IMG/VR virus record: IMGVR_UViG_3300007609_000042 | Location: 1 to 41,234 of that record | Length of the DNA: 41,234 bases | DNA from: a virus | Direction: 5' to 3' (one strand) | In this document: positions 1 through 10,528 of the stretch, piece after piece | Layout of the letters: each line of letters opens with the position of its first letter | Position numbering within the stretch: the first letter of the stretch is position 1 | The notes under the pieces: generated by a model | The model's database searches: none | What the model was told of the DNA's origin: nothing | The model's input: only the letters and a program-made list of their open reading frames with translations | Program-made: the position numbers and the translations under genes

Positions 1-9
1 ATAATTAAT

Positions 10-1176
10 TTACAAGTTGACAATTTTGTGATCTCTCCATGTTGTCGGCTCATATTCCGCTATATGTACAACAATTGGCATGTGCCTTACCATTTGTTTT
101 ATAACAGCGTTTCTGTTTGGTATCAAGTCGTTAGTGGAAAAAATATCAATGCTTATGTTTTTAGTGAAAATCCATTTTGGTATTTTATTTTTAAAAATTA
201 AAACGTCTCCCTCTTCTATTTTTCCGCCTAACTCGTTTTCTTTAATCCACTCATTTATAGAACTATCTGCATTTTCTCTAAACCCTATTTTAATTTTTTT
301 TGTAAAATTTGTATTCAATGAGATATTATAAAACGTTTTCAACCATTTCAGAATGTGCTCGTCATCATATAACACAATAACAGCTTTGTTGTTAACGTGT
401 TCAACCAGCTCGAAATATCTTACCAGTTCGTTGATGTAGAACTGGTTAGTATCCGATGCAGTAAGTACAGAGAACATATCTTTTGAATTATTATTTAATT
501 GTACTATACCCATAGTTTTAAGTAAAATTAAATTATTTTTTAATGAACTTGTTTTATTTTCGTTATAAAAATTATGGACATCTTCGTTACAGTTTTTTAA
601 AATAATTTCACAATCGTCGACTATAAATCCAGGGTATAGCGATTCTTCTTGGTTTAAAATTTCTTCATATTCTGCAACTAAATTTTCAAAACTAATATCA
701 ATCTCAAATTCGTTAGTCCTGCAAAACTCCTGAAAGTCCAATAGATTTATTTCATAAGGATTAAGAACGTTTATCTTTCTGTCTTTATCCCACGAATTTT
801 GAAAATAATGCAAAGAATTTTTTAATAAAGTTTCAACAGTCTGTTTAAAATTAAAAGGGCACTTTAGACATATAACCGGACCGTCTTCGGTTTCTTCTAC
901 AAATACTTTTTTTGAATAATCTATAGTTCTAAATTCATATTTCCATACAGCATTTTCTAGTAAATCATCAACGGTATATTTGTTCAAAGAACTTACGTCT
1001 TTATATTTTTCAATTAAACGAATTACAAAGTTAGCTTGTTTTTCAGTAAGCTGATTATTAGAAGATATAATTCTATAAAAATTTAATATTGCATTCTGTT
1101 CGGTGCGAGGCCAGAATCTTATATCATGCTTTACTGCATCATAAAATTTTAGAAAAATATCTTCGAAATAGATCAT
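10..1176 (-). CDS. Uncharacterised 388-aa phage protein
   Basis: I do not recognise a defined domain. The N-terminal part (about residues 1-60) is helical and carries a 'LTEKQANFVIRLIEKY' stretch of a kind I associate, from memory only, with uncharacterised T4-like marine phage proteins. A cysteine pair (CLKC) lies near residue 105. The C-terminal third has alternating hydrophobic strands (AVIVLYDDEHIL, VLIFKNKIPKW, MPIVVHIAEY) that look like a Rossmann or P-loop-type alpha/beta fold, but no Walker A motif is visible. It ends at a TAA 9 bases from the window edge. It starts 24 nt after the stop of the capsule-synthesis-like gene on the same strand, so it may be co-transcribed with it. No strong Shine-Dalgarno is seen; an AGGTG lies about 14 nt upstream. 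A replication or recombination role is only a guess. Confidence 0.75.
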   Translation of the reverse strand: MIYFEDIFLKFYDAVKHDIRFWPRTEQNAILNFYRIISSNNQLTEKQANFVIRLIEKYKDVSSLNKYTVDDLLENAVWKYEFRTIDYSKKVFVEETEDGPVICLKCPFNFKQTVETLLKNSLHYFQNSWDKDRKINVLNPYEINLLDFQEFCRTNEFEIDISFENLVAEYEEILNQEESLYPGFIVDDCEIILKNCNEDVHNFYNENKTSSLKNNLILLKTMGIVQLNNNSKDMFSVLTASDTNQFYINELVRYFELVEHVNNKAVIVLYDDEHILKWLKTFYNISLNTNFTKKIKIGFRENADSSINEWIKENELGGKIEEGDVLIFKNKIPKWIFTKNISIDIFSTNDLIPNRNAVIKQMVRHMPIVVHIAEYEPTTWRDHKIVNL

Positions 1177-1200
1177 TCTTTTATATTAACACCTATTATG

Positions 1201-2031
1201 TTAAATATCAAGAAGTAATTGCTCTAAGGCAGTTCCATTTTCTATTTCAGATACCAACCATTCTGTGTGACAGAGTTTAACAAACCAGTCATCTCTTTGC
1301 GGAGATCTAAAATCAGAAGATTCAATATTTGAGTAATGTTGAGTTACTGGATAGGCCAAACTATGATCAGATACTATTACAGGTGTTCCGTGAATTGCTC
1401 CTAATATTCCAGGCCCGCTACAAAAATTAACTATGCAATGATAATTGTAATTCATATCGTAGTCATCATATGAATTTTTTAGTTTTGTCGGCCGTTCTAC
1501 TTTTACATTAGGTATAGTTATTGGGCATCTTGGATGTGGTCTGATAATAACAGGTCTATCCGACCATTTGCGTATTTCTTGAATTTGCTGATAGGCCCAC
1601 TTTTGCATAGCTGGCTGTCCTTCCCATTGCAAACTTTTAGTATGCTGGAGTGCAACTAAAATCTCGCCACGGCGTTTGTATACATGATCTTTTAGTTGTA
1701 ATCCTAATCTAGACGGTCTATTATAATTTAAATTAGAATTATTTGCAAATACGCCGAGATTGTTAATATTATTAAGACAGAGTTTCCAGGTTACATTTCT
1801 TTTAAGGGTGCCGATCTCAACTATCAACACTGGTTTATTTTTCTTTCTAGCGGCGTGATAAATCTGTTTGTTATCTTGCATACGCCCTTGCCACAGCACA
1901 CTCCATATAACAGGAATATCTTCGTTATTGTCGACAATTTCATGCCCAAGGCGTCTCAGCCCTGTTTCTACTGCGTTGAAAATCGGTTCGCTATTTAAAG
2001 CTCCGTGTTGTCTATATATTTTGAACTTCAT
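1201..2031 (-). CDS. Capsule-polysaccharide-synthesis-like protein (KpsS/GT-B-like), paralogue A
   Basis: A 276-aa protein of the broad capsular polysaccharide synthesis/CDP-glycerol-transferase-like group. Landmarks are a strand GEILVALQ (about 122-129), the segment EIRKWSDRPVIIRPHP (152-167, with RPHP at 164-167), an 'NFCSGPGILGAIHGTPVIVSD' stretch that resembles the nucleotide-sugar-binding half of a GT-B fold, and a C-terminal 'WFVKLCHTEWLVSEIENGTA'. The same series of landmarks recurs in the genes at 4979-5914, 5911-6927 and 6917-7720, making a four-member paralogue family. The likely role is transfer of a sugar or sugar-phosphate onto a glycan; substrate unknown. It diverges from the plus-strand block starting at 2067. 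No good Shine-Dalgarno is visible upstream. Confidence 0.72.
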   Translation of the reverse strand: MKFKIYRQHGALNSEPIFNAVETGLRRLGHEIVDNNEDIPVIWSVLWQGRMQDNKQIYHAARKKNKPVLIVEIGTLKRNVTWKLCLNNINNLGVFANNSNLNYNRPSRLGLQLKDHVYKRRGEILVALQHTKSLQWEGQPAMQKWAYQQIQEIRKWSDRPVIIRPHPRCPITIPNVKVERPTKLKNSYDDYDMNYNYHCIVNFCSGPGILGAIHGTPVIVSDHSLAYPVTQHYSNIESSDFRSPQRDDWFVKLCHTEWLVSEIENGTALEQLLLDI

Positions 2032-2066
2032 CTGTATAGAAATAAATAATCTACGTATTTAATATT

Positions 2067-4259
<2,193 letters not shown>

Positions 4260-4271
<12 letters not shown>

Positions 4272-4982
4272 CGAAGCAAAATTTTCTTTATTACCCTTTG
4301 CTTTATAATGATTTAAATAAGGACCTATAACTGTTCTTTTGAATGGTGTTTTATATCCTTTAGTTAGCCCCTCGCATAAATCTAAACCCTTTGCACCGGA
4401 GCGTATAAAGGTATCACCATACACATCGTTATCATACTTTCTTCTTAGACCGTCAAATTCAATGTTATCGTATCTTCGTCTGTATTCACTCGAAAACCAT
4501 TTGAATTTTTTATGATTGGTATTAACAGCAAAAAACCCAGTTTCAGGCACGAACCAATTTCCGCTGTTTCCACCCTTGTCTGTAACATATGTTACTCCTA
4601 GGTGTGTGCTTAAGACATCGTCTGGTAAAACACTTTCTAATATTTCTTTTGGAAAATACTGCTTGGTTAAAACATCTGCATCTAACCAAATTATTCTGTC
4701 AGCTGTAGAATTTTCCATTGCATGAATAAAACTGTATGCTTTTTTAGAAAACTTTCGTTCATTTCCGCCTACCTTCTTTTCATGCTGGAAATCAAAATAT
4801 TTTTTATCTAGGTTATCAAAACTTATTTGCTTAATTCTGTTATCCTCTGGAATAGAAAATTCTTCAACATAACAGGTTATATTAAGATCTTCGGGCCAAT
4901 ACATTAAGAATGTGTCGACACAATGTTTGCCTATAAGGTCATAGTACTTTTTATTAAAACTGGTAATTACTTCAATCTTCAT
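4260..4982 (-). CDS. DxD glycosyltransferase-like protein (GT-A type), copy 2
   Basis: A 240-aa paralogue of the gene at 3450-4271, lying tail-to-tail with it. The start is taken at 4982 (MKIEVITSFNKKYYD) because it matches the paralogue's N-terminus and overlaps the stop of the upstream gene as ATGA (4979-4982). An in-frame start 24 nt further upstream would add eight residues with no counterpart. The metal-binding DAD is at 101-103 in RIIWLDADVL. Substrate is unknown. It is the last gene of the minus-strand glycan block that begins at 9852. Confidence 0.76.
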
Positions 4983-5914
4983 ACAAATTTTCTCATGTGA
5001 TGCCAAGCTTCGCCTGCTTCGATTTCTTCAAAACTCCAATGGAACATACACAGCCTTTCAACCCAAGACTGTCTGTCAGATAATATAGGTTGTTCGATTT
5101 TAGACAAATCTGTATTTGCAATATCTTTGGCTTGGCTTTTTTCTGGATCTGTTAAAAATACCGGATACCCTTCAATGGCGGCACCCACGGCTGGACTAGA
5201 ATTATGATTTACTACAGCCCAACATCTTTTTAAATCTTCGTTAAATCCTGCTCCTGGTTTAGACACAGTTACGTTTTTTGGATTTATTAAACTTTTAACA
5301 AGATTATTAGGAGCCAAGTATCTTAGTGCGCCTTTGTCTCCCGGATGTCCTCTAACTACAATAGGTCTGTCGCTGAATCTTCTAATCTCAGTTATTGTTT
5401 TATTCAGCCATTGTATAACATCTAAGCCGCCCATACTCCAGCCGCCATTTCTCTGCAAGCAGATCAAAATGTGATTTCCGTTCTTTCTGTAATCTTTAAG
5501 TTCTAAATTAAGATTCTTAGATATTTTTTTCCATCTTATAGGATCTATATCGCCGTCACAATATTCTCCTGTGTTAGGAAATATTCCGTCAAAACTGTAT
5601 CTCAAGTAGTCCAAGGGATTTTTTGTGTCTTTATAGAGGAATAAATTTGAGTCAGCTAACAGAACTCTGTTGTTATTATTTTTTTGAAAATCGATAATAT
5701 CTCTTCTAAATTTTAAATGAGGAGAAGTTTTACCATTTTCATGCACCCATCCAACACTAGATCCTACATCCGCCGGAATTAAATTTTTCCCGTTATGAAG
5801 TATAGAAGTATCCCCTACAGCCTGCACTCCCTTGTGAAGTTTTTTTAATATGTCACCTTTTTGTATATTTTTATTGTTAGGTGGCAAGCATTGAAGATAA
5901 TGCACTACTTTCAT
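4979..5914 (-). CDS. Capsule-polysaccharide-synthesis-like protein, paralogue B
   Basis: A 311-aa member of the four-paralogue family. The core includes HILICLQRNGGW (148-159), EIRRFSDRPIVVRGHPG (176-192, giving RGHPG at 188-192 in place of RPHP), NHNSSPAVGAAIEGYPVFLTD in the C-terminal half, and a closing CMFHWSFEEIEAGEAW. The NSSP...G.P.F.TD signature is typical of KpsS/KpsC-like and related phage glycan proteins. It overlaps the genes on both sides by 4 nt (ATGA), so it is translationally coupled. Likely a GT-B transferase for a surface glycan; donor and acceptor unknown. Confidence 0.75.
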   Translation of the reverse strand: MKVVHYLQCLPPNNKNIQKGDILKKLHKGVQAVGDTSILHNGKNLIPADVGSSVGWVHENGKTSPHLKFRRDIIDFQKNNNNRVLLADSNLFLYKDTKNPLDYLRYSFDGIFPNTGEYCDGDIDPIRWKKISKNLNLELKDYRKNGNHILICLQRNGGWSMGGLDVIQWLNKTITEIRRFSDRPIVVRGHPGDKGALRYLAPNNLVKSLINPKNVTVSKPGAGFNEDLKRCWAVVNHNSSPAVGAAIEGYPVFLTDPEKSQAKDIANTDLSKIEQPILSDRQSWVERLCMFHWSFEEIEAGEAWHHMRKFV

Positions 5915-6927
5915 TTTTTCTTGCCTTTTTCAGCTCGCAATATGTCTTGTGCTTTTTTGTGTCTAAGTTCATGGAATGCTACTTCCCAGATATGTTTCCA
6001 AACAGCTCCACTTTTAATTTCTGTTGTATCCCACTGATAGTACGCAAGATTAGATAACCACTGCTGTACTGTTTTAGGATCCTCTAGTAACACATTGTTA
6101 ATTTCATCGCAGAAGTTTGTGGAAATATCCCAAGCAAAGTTTCCAGGATCAGTGGCGACAGTCGGAATACCTGCCATTATACTGTCGACAGCACTACCGC
6201 TGGTAAACGTAACCGAACAGTAAGCTCCGTTCAAATCCTCTTTGAGAGATTTTATACTGGGATCGCTGACTTCGATATTTTTTATGCCTTCCATATATAG
6301 TTCGGTAACAGTTTTAAAAAATAAATCTGTTTCTCTCATAGGAGACAGTGGATGCGGACGTATTACAATTTTTTTGTTTGTTTGTTCTCGGATATCACCT
6401 ATGCAGGTATTCAGCCAATTATAGATATCTGTTCCTCGCAAACTGGCATCGCCCGGAAGTTGAAGCAACATTAAAATATGTCCTTGAGAATTTTGTTTCC
6501 AGCCGTCCCAACTTAGTTTAAGTTTGTTTAATAATCGATCGTTAGAATAGTTTAGTTTATTAGGTGTAAAGCTTCCTTGATTATTTAAAAATCCATTAAC
6601 TCCAACTCTGTAATAATCATTAACTTTATGTACACTTCTTCTTAATAAAGGAGTTTCAAACATAATGAAACATGGAGCATTTTGCACAATAGCATTTCTA
6701 ACTAAATGATGGCCTTTTTCTCTCGGTTTCCAACTACCAAACATCACAGCAATATCACAATCACTATAAGAATCACCGATGTCAATTTCTTTATGCATTA
6801 TTTCTGATTCTATATCAGTTAATTCCCAATCTACGGTTGTTTCCTCAGGTATGCTTTCGTAAAATTTACATAAAAGCTGATGCTCGGCAAAGTCTCTTGT
6901 GCTTTCTAAAAACACTTTAATTTTCAT
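5911..6927 (-). CDS. Capsule-polysaccharide-synthesis-like protein, paralogue C
   Basis: A 338-aa family member, the longest of the four. Landmarks: an N-terminal domain with AVMFGSWKPREKGHH (60-74) resembling the start of a GT-B fold, GHILMLLQLPGD (149-160), IGDIREQTNKKIVIRPHP (176-193), a FTSGSAVDSIMAGIPTVATD loop, and the shared C-terminal W...L...YQWDTTEIKSGAVW motif. The C-terminus is basic (RAEKGKKK). The stop overlaps the start of paralogue B as ATGA, and the start lies 11 nt inside the end of paralogue D. Donor unknown. Confidence 0.75.
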   Translation of the reverse strand: MKIKVFLESTRDFAEHQLLCKFYESIPEETTVDWELTDIESEIMHKEIDIGDSYSDCDIAVMFGSWKPREKGHHLVRNAIVQNAPCFIMFETPLLRRSVHKVNDYYRVGVNGFLNNQGSFTPNKLNYSNDRLLNKLKLSWDGWKQNSQGHILMLLQLPGDASLRGTDIYNWLNTCIGDIREQTNKKIVIRPHPLSPMRETDLFFKTVTELYMEGIKNIEVSDPSIKSLKEDLNGAYCSVTFTSGSAVDSIMAGIPTVATDPGNFAWDISTNFCDEINNVLLEDPKTVQQWLSNLAYYQWDTTEIKSGAVWKHIWEVAFHELRHKKAQDILRAEKGKKK

Positions 6928-7720
6928 TTAAAATTCTCCATGCTACTCCATTTCTTAATTCGTTGATATGAAATTGTCCATAGGCTAAATGGCAAGCCCA
7001 TGCATATACTTTATCTTTATCGGGATAATAAGGGGTTTCTATTTGAGTTATGTCTTGTAATGCTACAGGCGAAGCCGCATTAGATGGTGCTAATGTAAAT
7101 GCCGGTATTCCATACATAATTGCTTCTGTTGCGGCGACACTATTGTATGTTACAAGAGCAAACACTCCTTTGTCAAGAGCATCTTTCAGCGTATCGTTTT
7201 GTACACGATCTATTCGTTGAGGAGCACGTTGTCTTATTTCTATAGGACGATCTGTATGTTCTTTCAATGTTGCAACAGTCTCTTCAAGCCAGTCATCTAA
7301 TTTAATACCATAGAATTTACATGGCTTTTCGTCGGGCGCGGCAATTAAGATTTTTCTTCCTGTCTTTTTCCACGGATGCAGATCTATTTTATGTCGGCGC
7401 CATCTGTCATCTGGTCTTTCAATAATTTCACCGTGTTGTAGATCGTTTTTAACAACCCTATGCCAATATTTCCAACCATGAGGATTGCTGGCTGATACTT
7501 GATTTCCGAAATAGCCGGTATCTACATAATAAAAATCTCTTCCGTAGATCCAACATTTACGCATTATTTTGTCTTTAAGAATACCCCTTAAAACGATGGG
7601 GTCATCAGTATCAGTAAATTCAAAATCGTCAGTGTTGATCACTCTGCCGCCACTTCCTATGGCAAACATATTAATGTATTGATCTTTGCCAAATTTACTC
7701 AAAAATATCCAATTGTTCAT
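6917..7720 (-). CDS. Capsule-polysaccharide-synthesis-like protein, paralogue D (motif altered)
   Basis: A 267-aa member of the same family, recognised by KILIAAPD (123-130), the TDRPIEIR strand (157-163), a VTYNSVAATEAIMYGIPAF segment and the closing LAYGQFHINELRNGVAW. The RPHP position reads RQRAP (163-167), so the conserved His is missing, and the SSP-type loop reads NSVAA. It may have a different activity or be inactive. The stretch upstream of its ATG (7721-7757) is AT-rich, with only a weak GGAT as a possible ribosome-binding site. Together with B and C it forms a chain of overlapping genes. Confidence 0.7.
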   Translation of the reverse strand: MNNWIFLSKFGKDQYINMFAIGSGGRVINTDDFEFTDTDDPIVLRGILKDKIMRKCWIYGRDFYYVDTGYFGNQVSASNPHGWKYWHRVVKNDLQHGEIIERPDDRWRRHKIDLHPWKKTGRKILIAAPDEKPCKFYGIKLDDWLEETVATLKEHTDRPIEIRQRAPQRIDRVQNDTLKDALDKGVFALVTYNSVAATEAIMYGIPAFTLAPSNAASPVALQDITQIETPYYPDKDKVYAWACHLAYGQFHINELRNGVAWRILNEN

Positions 7721-7757
7721 TTAATATCCAATTTCTTTTTTTCTTCTATAATATCTA

Positions 7758-8405
7758 TTAGAAGTCATATCCAAATGCCTCTAAATCTTCTGAAAAGATT
7801 TTTTCTACAATGTTGCGTGTTTCAGACGTATAATACTCTTTGTAGTGTCCGTGGCGGCTACTGTTAATGAATGGCAAATTTTGATTGCAACCAAGAAATT
7901 TCTTTATATGATCAAACTCTGTGTTTATGTCTTCAATTTTTATTATTTTATCGCAATGCATGTCTAACCACTGACACATTGGCGTAATTCGTAAATACCA
8001 TTTACGACCTTGTTCGTACGGTTGTTCTGTCAGATTTTGATCTTGAAGACCGATTACATATTGTTCAAAGCCTTGATTATACTGATCCACAATAGATTGA
8101 TCTATCTCTGCATTAGTCATTTTTTTAACACGTTTTCCTTTGCTTCGTCGATACTGTCTTAGTTGTGCTCGTTGTCCAACAAAATTAAAAATGCTTACCA
8201 GTCTCGAAAAAGGATTCCTTACAAAAGTAAATGTATAACCTAAATTAAATTGGCTATCAAGATAGCTCATTTTAGCATGTCTATTTCCGTCTCTGATAAC
8301 TACTACATCTTTAAAATTCTCAACAGCCCATTGTTCAAAACTGCTACCAGCAGTTTTCGGAATATGTATAAAAGTAGCCTTTTGTTCAGGAAAATGTAGA
8401 GCCAT
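7758..8405 (-). CDS. Sulfotransferase family protein
   Basis: A 215-aa protein of the carbohydrate sulfotransferase (sulfotransfer 2-like) family, using PAPS as sulfate donor. The 5'-phosphosulfate-binding loop is HIPKTAGSS (14-22), and the 3'-phosphate-binding segment FVRNPFSRLVS (61-71) follows at the expected spacing. The start is set at 8405 (MALHFPEQ): it overlaps the upstream stop as TAATG and places the PSB loop at the usual distance from the N-terminus. An upstream in-frame start would add eight residues inside the previous gene. It lies between glycosyltransferase genes, so the likely role is sulfation of a glycan. No PAPS synthase is visible, so PAPS would come from the host. Confidence 0.88.
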   Translation of the reverse strand: MALHFPEQKATFIHIPKTAGSSFEQWAVENFKDVVVIRDGNRHAKMSYLDSQFNLGYTFTFVRNPFSRLVSIFNFVGQRAQLRQYRRSKGKRVKKMTNAEIDQSIVDQYNQGFEQYVIGLQDQNLTEQPYEQGRKWYLRITPMCQWLDMHCDKIIKIEDINTEFDHIKKFLGCNQNLPFINSSRHGHYKEYYTSETRNIVEKIFSEDLEAFGYDF

Positions 8406-9085
8406 TAATCTAACCCGTGCTGTTGACAATATTCAGTTAAAATTCTTTCGCGATGCCATTCTGAACCCATCGGAGTATCTGCAAATTCGTGAAAGCTCGG
8501 GGTACCTAATGTATAGTGTAATAATTTAGCATCTTGATTTTCACCGTATTCGTCTGGCAACCAATTCCATTCCGGAGGAAGTTCTCCAATGCGATTGTCG
8601 TCAATCCATTCAAATCTATGAAGATGCGCTCCCGAGGCATTTTGAATATATTCAGGAGTTAATTTTTTATTAGGATGATTTTGACAGTTCCAAAGAATAA
8701 CACTTGACCAGTTCTTTCTAGGATAATTTTCGTTTTTCGATCCAAGATATTTTTCAGTCATTTTGGTTTCATAATCGTGTTTCACTACTTGCACATCTTT
8801 AGTATGATCTCGCAATTCCCATAACTTGCTAATATCATCTCGAATTATCATGTCGCCGTCGATGTATATAGCATGTCCTGTATGCCCCATTAAATGCGGA
8901 ACAAGAAAACGACTGTAAATAAAATGATTACTACCGTCTGTGTGCTCTTCTTTATAATCATCGAATAAGTTTAACGCAAGGGGCATGATCTGAACAGGCT
9001 TAGACGAATGTCTAATAATACTGTTAACACAGGTGTGATATGCTATTGCTTCTCTAGGATCGTACCCTATAAAAATTGGAATCAT
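8405..9085 (-). CDS. Glycosyltransferase, GT8-like
   Basis: A 226-aa GT-A glycosyltransferase resembling family 8 and LPS glycosyltransferases. It starts MIPIFIGYDPREAIAYHTC, where the 'GYDPRE..A' opening is characteristic. SRFLVPHLMGHTGHAIYIDGDMI (58-80) carries the metal-binding DGD at 76-78. A C-terminal LLHYTLGTPSF supplies the late His typical of GT8. The start at 9085 is chosen because it overlaps the upstream stop as ATGA (9082-9085); a longer frame would add a 31-residue Arg-rich extension antisense-like to nothing known. The protein lacks a membrane segment, so it is probably cytoplasmic. Confidence 0.85.
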   Translation of the reverse strand: MIPIFIGYDPREAIAYHTCVNSIIRHSSKPVQIMPLALNLFDDYKEEHTDGSNHFIYSRFLVPHLMGHTGHAIYIDGDMIIRDDISKLWELRDHTKDVQVVKHDYETKMTEKYLGSKNENYPRKNWSSVILWNCQNHPNKKLTPEYIQNASGAHLHRFEWIDDNRIGELPPEWNWLPDEYGENQDAKLLHYTLGTPSFHEFADTPMGSEWHRERILTEYCQQHGLD

Positions 9086-9852
9086 CTTCTTTCTATATCC
9101 TCTTCTACGCACTCGGAGCCCCATTGTATTTCTAAGATATGTGCTCTTTCGGTCCCTGGATTGCTGGCATGATGCCACACTTCTTTGCCTATTGTGTACG
9201 GAAAACTTTCTGGCTTGAGGTAAACTGATTCTGTTCTACGATCATATTCTGTTTCCATTTTAATCTCACCTTCGAGTATGATCCACTGCTCTGACCTTTT
9301 AAAGTGTTTTTGATCCGATAATGCTTTTCCTGGTTCTACTACTAATTCTTTAACTTTATAACCTTTTTCTGGCTTGTCGTCAAGCACTCGCCAATAACCC
9401 CAAGTTCGTTCAGTCTTCTGTGTTTTCCACTCATCTAAAATCCAACTGCTGGAATTAGCCTTGTGCTCTCCGCCAATTCCAAATTCAAAAGATAATCTTT
9501 CATTGTCGATGCTCATTTCAGGTATGTTGGCATCATTTCTGTCACCGCCATTGGCGAAAATAACAGTATCGTCTGGATAGTTAATGAGTGTATCTCTTAT
9601 GAAGTTTTTGCAACTCCCGTCTAAGTCGTAGTCATCTTCAAATGCAACTACTGCATCTACCATGCTTAATGCTCTTACTATTTCTGCTCGTTCTGATGAC
9701 GGCATGAACGGCCTACCTTTTTTACGAGTTAGCCATGCGTCGGAGTTAACACCTACTACGATTTTATCTCCTAATGCCTTTGCTTCTTTTATGTAATTTA
9801 TATGCCCTGAATGAATCGGGTCAAACCCGCCGCTTACTAATACAATTTTCAT
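9082..9852 (-). CDS. Cytidylyltransferase-like / cupin fusion protein
   Basis: A 256-aa two-domain protein. Residues 1 to about 130 form a nucleotidyltransferase of the HldE/RfaE C-domain and glycerol-3-phosphate cytidylyltransferase type: GGFDPIHSGH (8-17) supplies the HxGH motif, followed by GVNSDAWL and PFMPSSERAEIVRAL. Residues about 150 to the end match the cupin of type II phosphomannose isomerase/GDP-mannose pyrophosphorylase: WGYWRVL, GYKVKELVVEPGKALSDQKHFKRSEQ and the late LEIQWG...EEDI. One metal-ligand His of the usual HxH pair appears replaced (KHFKRSEQ). It is the first gene of the minus-strand glycan block. GATAAATA (9858-9865) lies 5 nt before its ATG and no Shine-Dalgarno is present. 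Confidence 0.88.
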   Translation of the reverse strand: MKIVLVSGGFDPIHSGHINYIKEAKALGDKIVVGVNSDAWLTRKKGRPFMPSSERAEIVRALSMVDAVVAFEDDYDLDGSCKNFIRDTLINYPDDTVIFANGGDRNDANIPEMSIDNERLSFEFGIGGEHKANSSSWILDEWKTQKTERTWGYWRVLDDKPEKGYKVKELVVEPGKALSDQKHFKRSEQWIILEGEIKMETEYDRRTESVYLKPESFPYTIGKEVWHHASNPGTERAHILEIQWGSECVEEDIERR

Positions 9853-9857
9853 GCAAA

Positions 9858-9865
9858 TATTTATC
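9858..9865 (-). promoter_or_regulatory. T4-type late promoter, leaderless spacing (for 9082-9852)
   Basis: GATAAATA followed by TTTGC and the ATG. The 5-nt spacer places the A of ATG at the +1 expected for a T4 late promoter. It is paired back-to-back with the plus-strand octamer at 9880-9887. Confidence 0.72.
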
Positions 9866-9879
9866 TGCTACTATTATTC

Positions 9880-9887
9880 GATAAATA
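9880..9887 (+). promoter_or_regulatory. T4-type late promoter, leaderless spacing (for 9893-10528)
   Basis: GATAAATA followed by TTATC and the ATG at 9893, again a 5-nt spacer. It forms a divergent pair with 9858-9865; only 14 nt separate the two octamers. Confidence 0.72.
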
Positions 9888-9892
9888 TTATC

Positions 9893-10528
9893 ATGAACAC
9901 ATGGCTTCAATCTTTTAATAAAAAATACAAAGAAAATCTTAATGTTAGAGCAAGCGGATCTAAAAGAGGATTAGCAGATGACACAATATATAATAGACAT
10001 GAAGGATTTTCTATTATATTCGATAAACTAATCCAAAAAAATCAATCTCACTACAACATTATAGAAACTGGGACTACTAGAAAACCCAACAACTGGAAGG
10101 ACGGCAACAGTGGATTTTTGTTTGTGGAATTTTGCAAAGAATTCGGCGGGTTTGTTAAATCAGTCGATATTGATAAAAATGCAGTACAAGAGTCTAATAA
10201 CTTTAACGATCCAGCTTATCATCTTGCAGAATGTATGGACAGCGTAAAATGGCTCGGTCAACAAGAAAACTTAAAAGATGTAGATCTTTTTTATCTAGAC
10301 AGCTATGATGTAAAATGGCAAAAGGATGAAAAAAGTGCAGAGCATCATTTAAAGGAATTTAAAGTTATTGAACCTTTTTTAGAAAATTGTATTGTTGCCA
10401 TTGACGATAACAGTAGACTGTTAGAATCAAATCACAGAACAGGCAAAGGCAGAATGATTGCAGAATATTTAGATTCTAAAAGCAAATCTCCTATCTACGA
10501 CGGATACCAAATTATTTATGAGTTCTGA
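9893..10528 (+). CDS. Class I methyltransferase-like protein
   Basis: A 211-aa Rossmann-like protein with features of SAM-dependent methyltransferases: a motif-I-like IIETGTTR, an acidic motif-II-like VKSVDID, and motif IV-like VDLFYLDSYD followed by IVAIDDN. The glycine-rich loop is less standard than in the other methyltransferases of this block, so the activity is uncertain. The start is placed at 9893 (MNTWLQSF) because the late promoter sits exactly 5 nt upstream; the longer frame from 9851 would run through the promoter. It overlaps the next gene by 11 nt and heads the plus-strand block to 13912. Confidence 0.7.
   Translation: MNTWLQSFNKKYKENLNVRASGSKRGLADDTIYNRHEGFSIIFDKLIQKNQSHYNIIETGTTRKPNNWKDGNSGFLFVEFCKEFGGFVKSVDIDKNAVQESNNFNDPAYHLAECMDSVKWLGQQENLKDVDLFYLDSYDVKWQKDEKSAEHHLKEFKVIEPFLENCIVAIDDNSRLLESNHRTGKGRMIAEYLDSKSKSPIYDGYQIIYEF

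Noticed and set aside
2056-2063. ATTAAATA (minus) as a late promoter for the gene at 1201-2031.
   Set aside because: It fits the loose octamer, but lies about 24 nt from the ATG, with no ribosome-binding site or precise spacing to support it.
4983-5006. An N-terminal extension of the glycosyltransferase (start at 5006).
   Set aside because: The paralogue starts at the internal Met, and the ATGA overlap at 4979-4982 gives a normal coupled start.
9086-9178. A 31-residue N-terminal extension of the GT8-like protein.
   Set aside because: It is Arg-rich, lies inside the preceding gene in another frame, and the GT8 N-terminus begins exactly at the ATGA-coupled Met at 9085.
9851-9892. A longer start for the plus-strand methyltransferase-like gene (9851).
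   Set aside because: It would read through the late promoter and its divergent partner; the promoter spacing indicates 9893.
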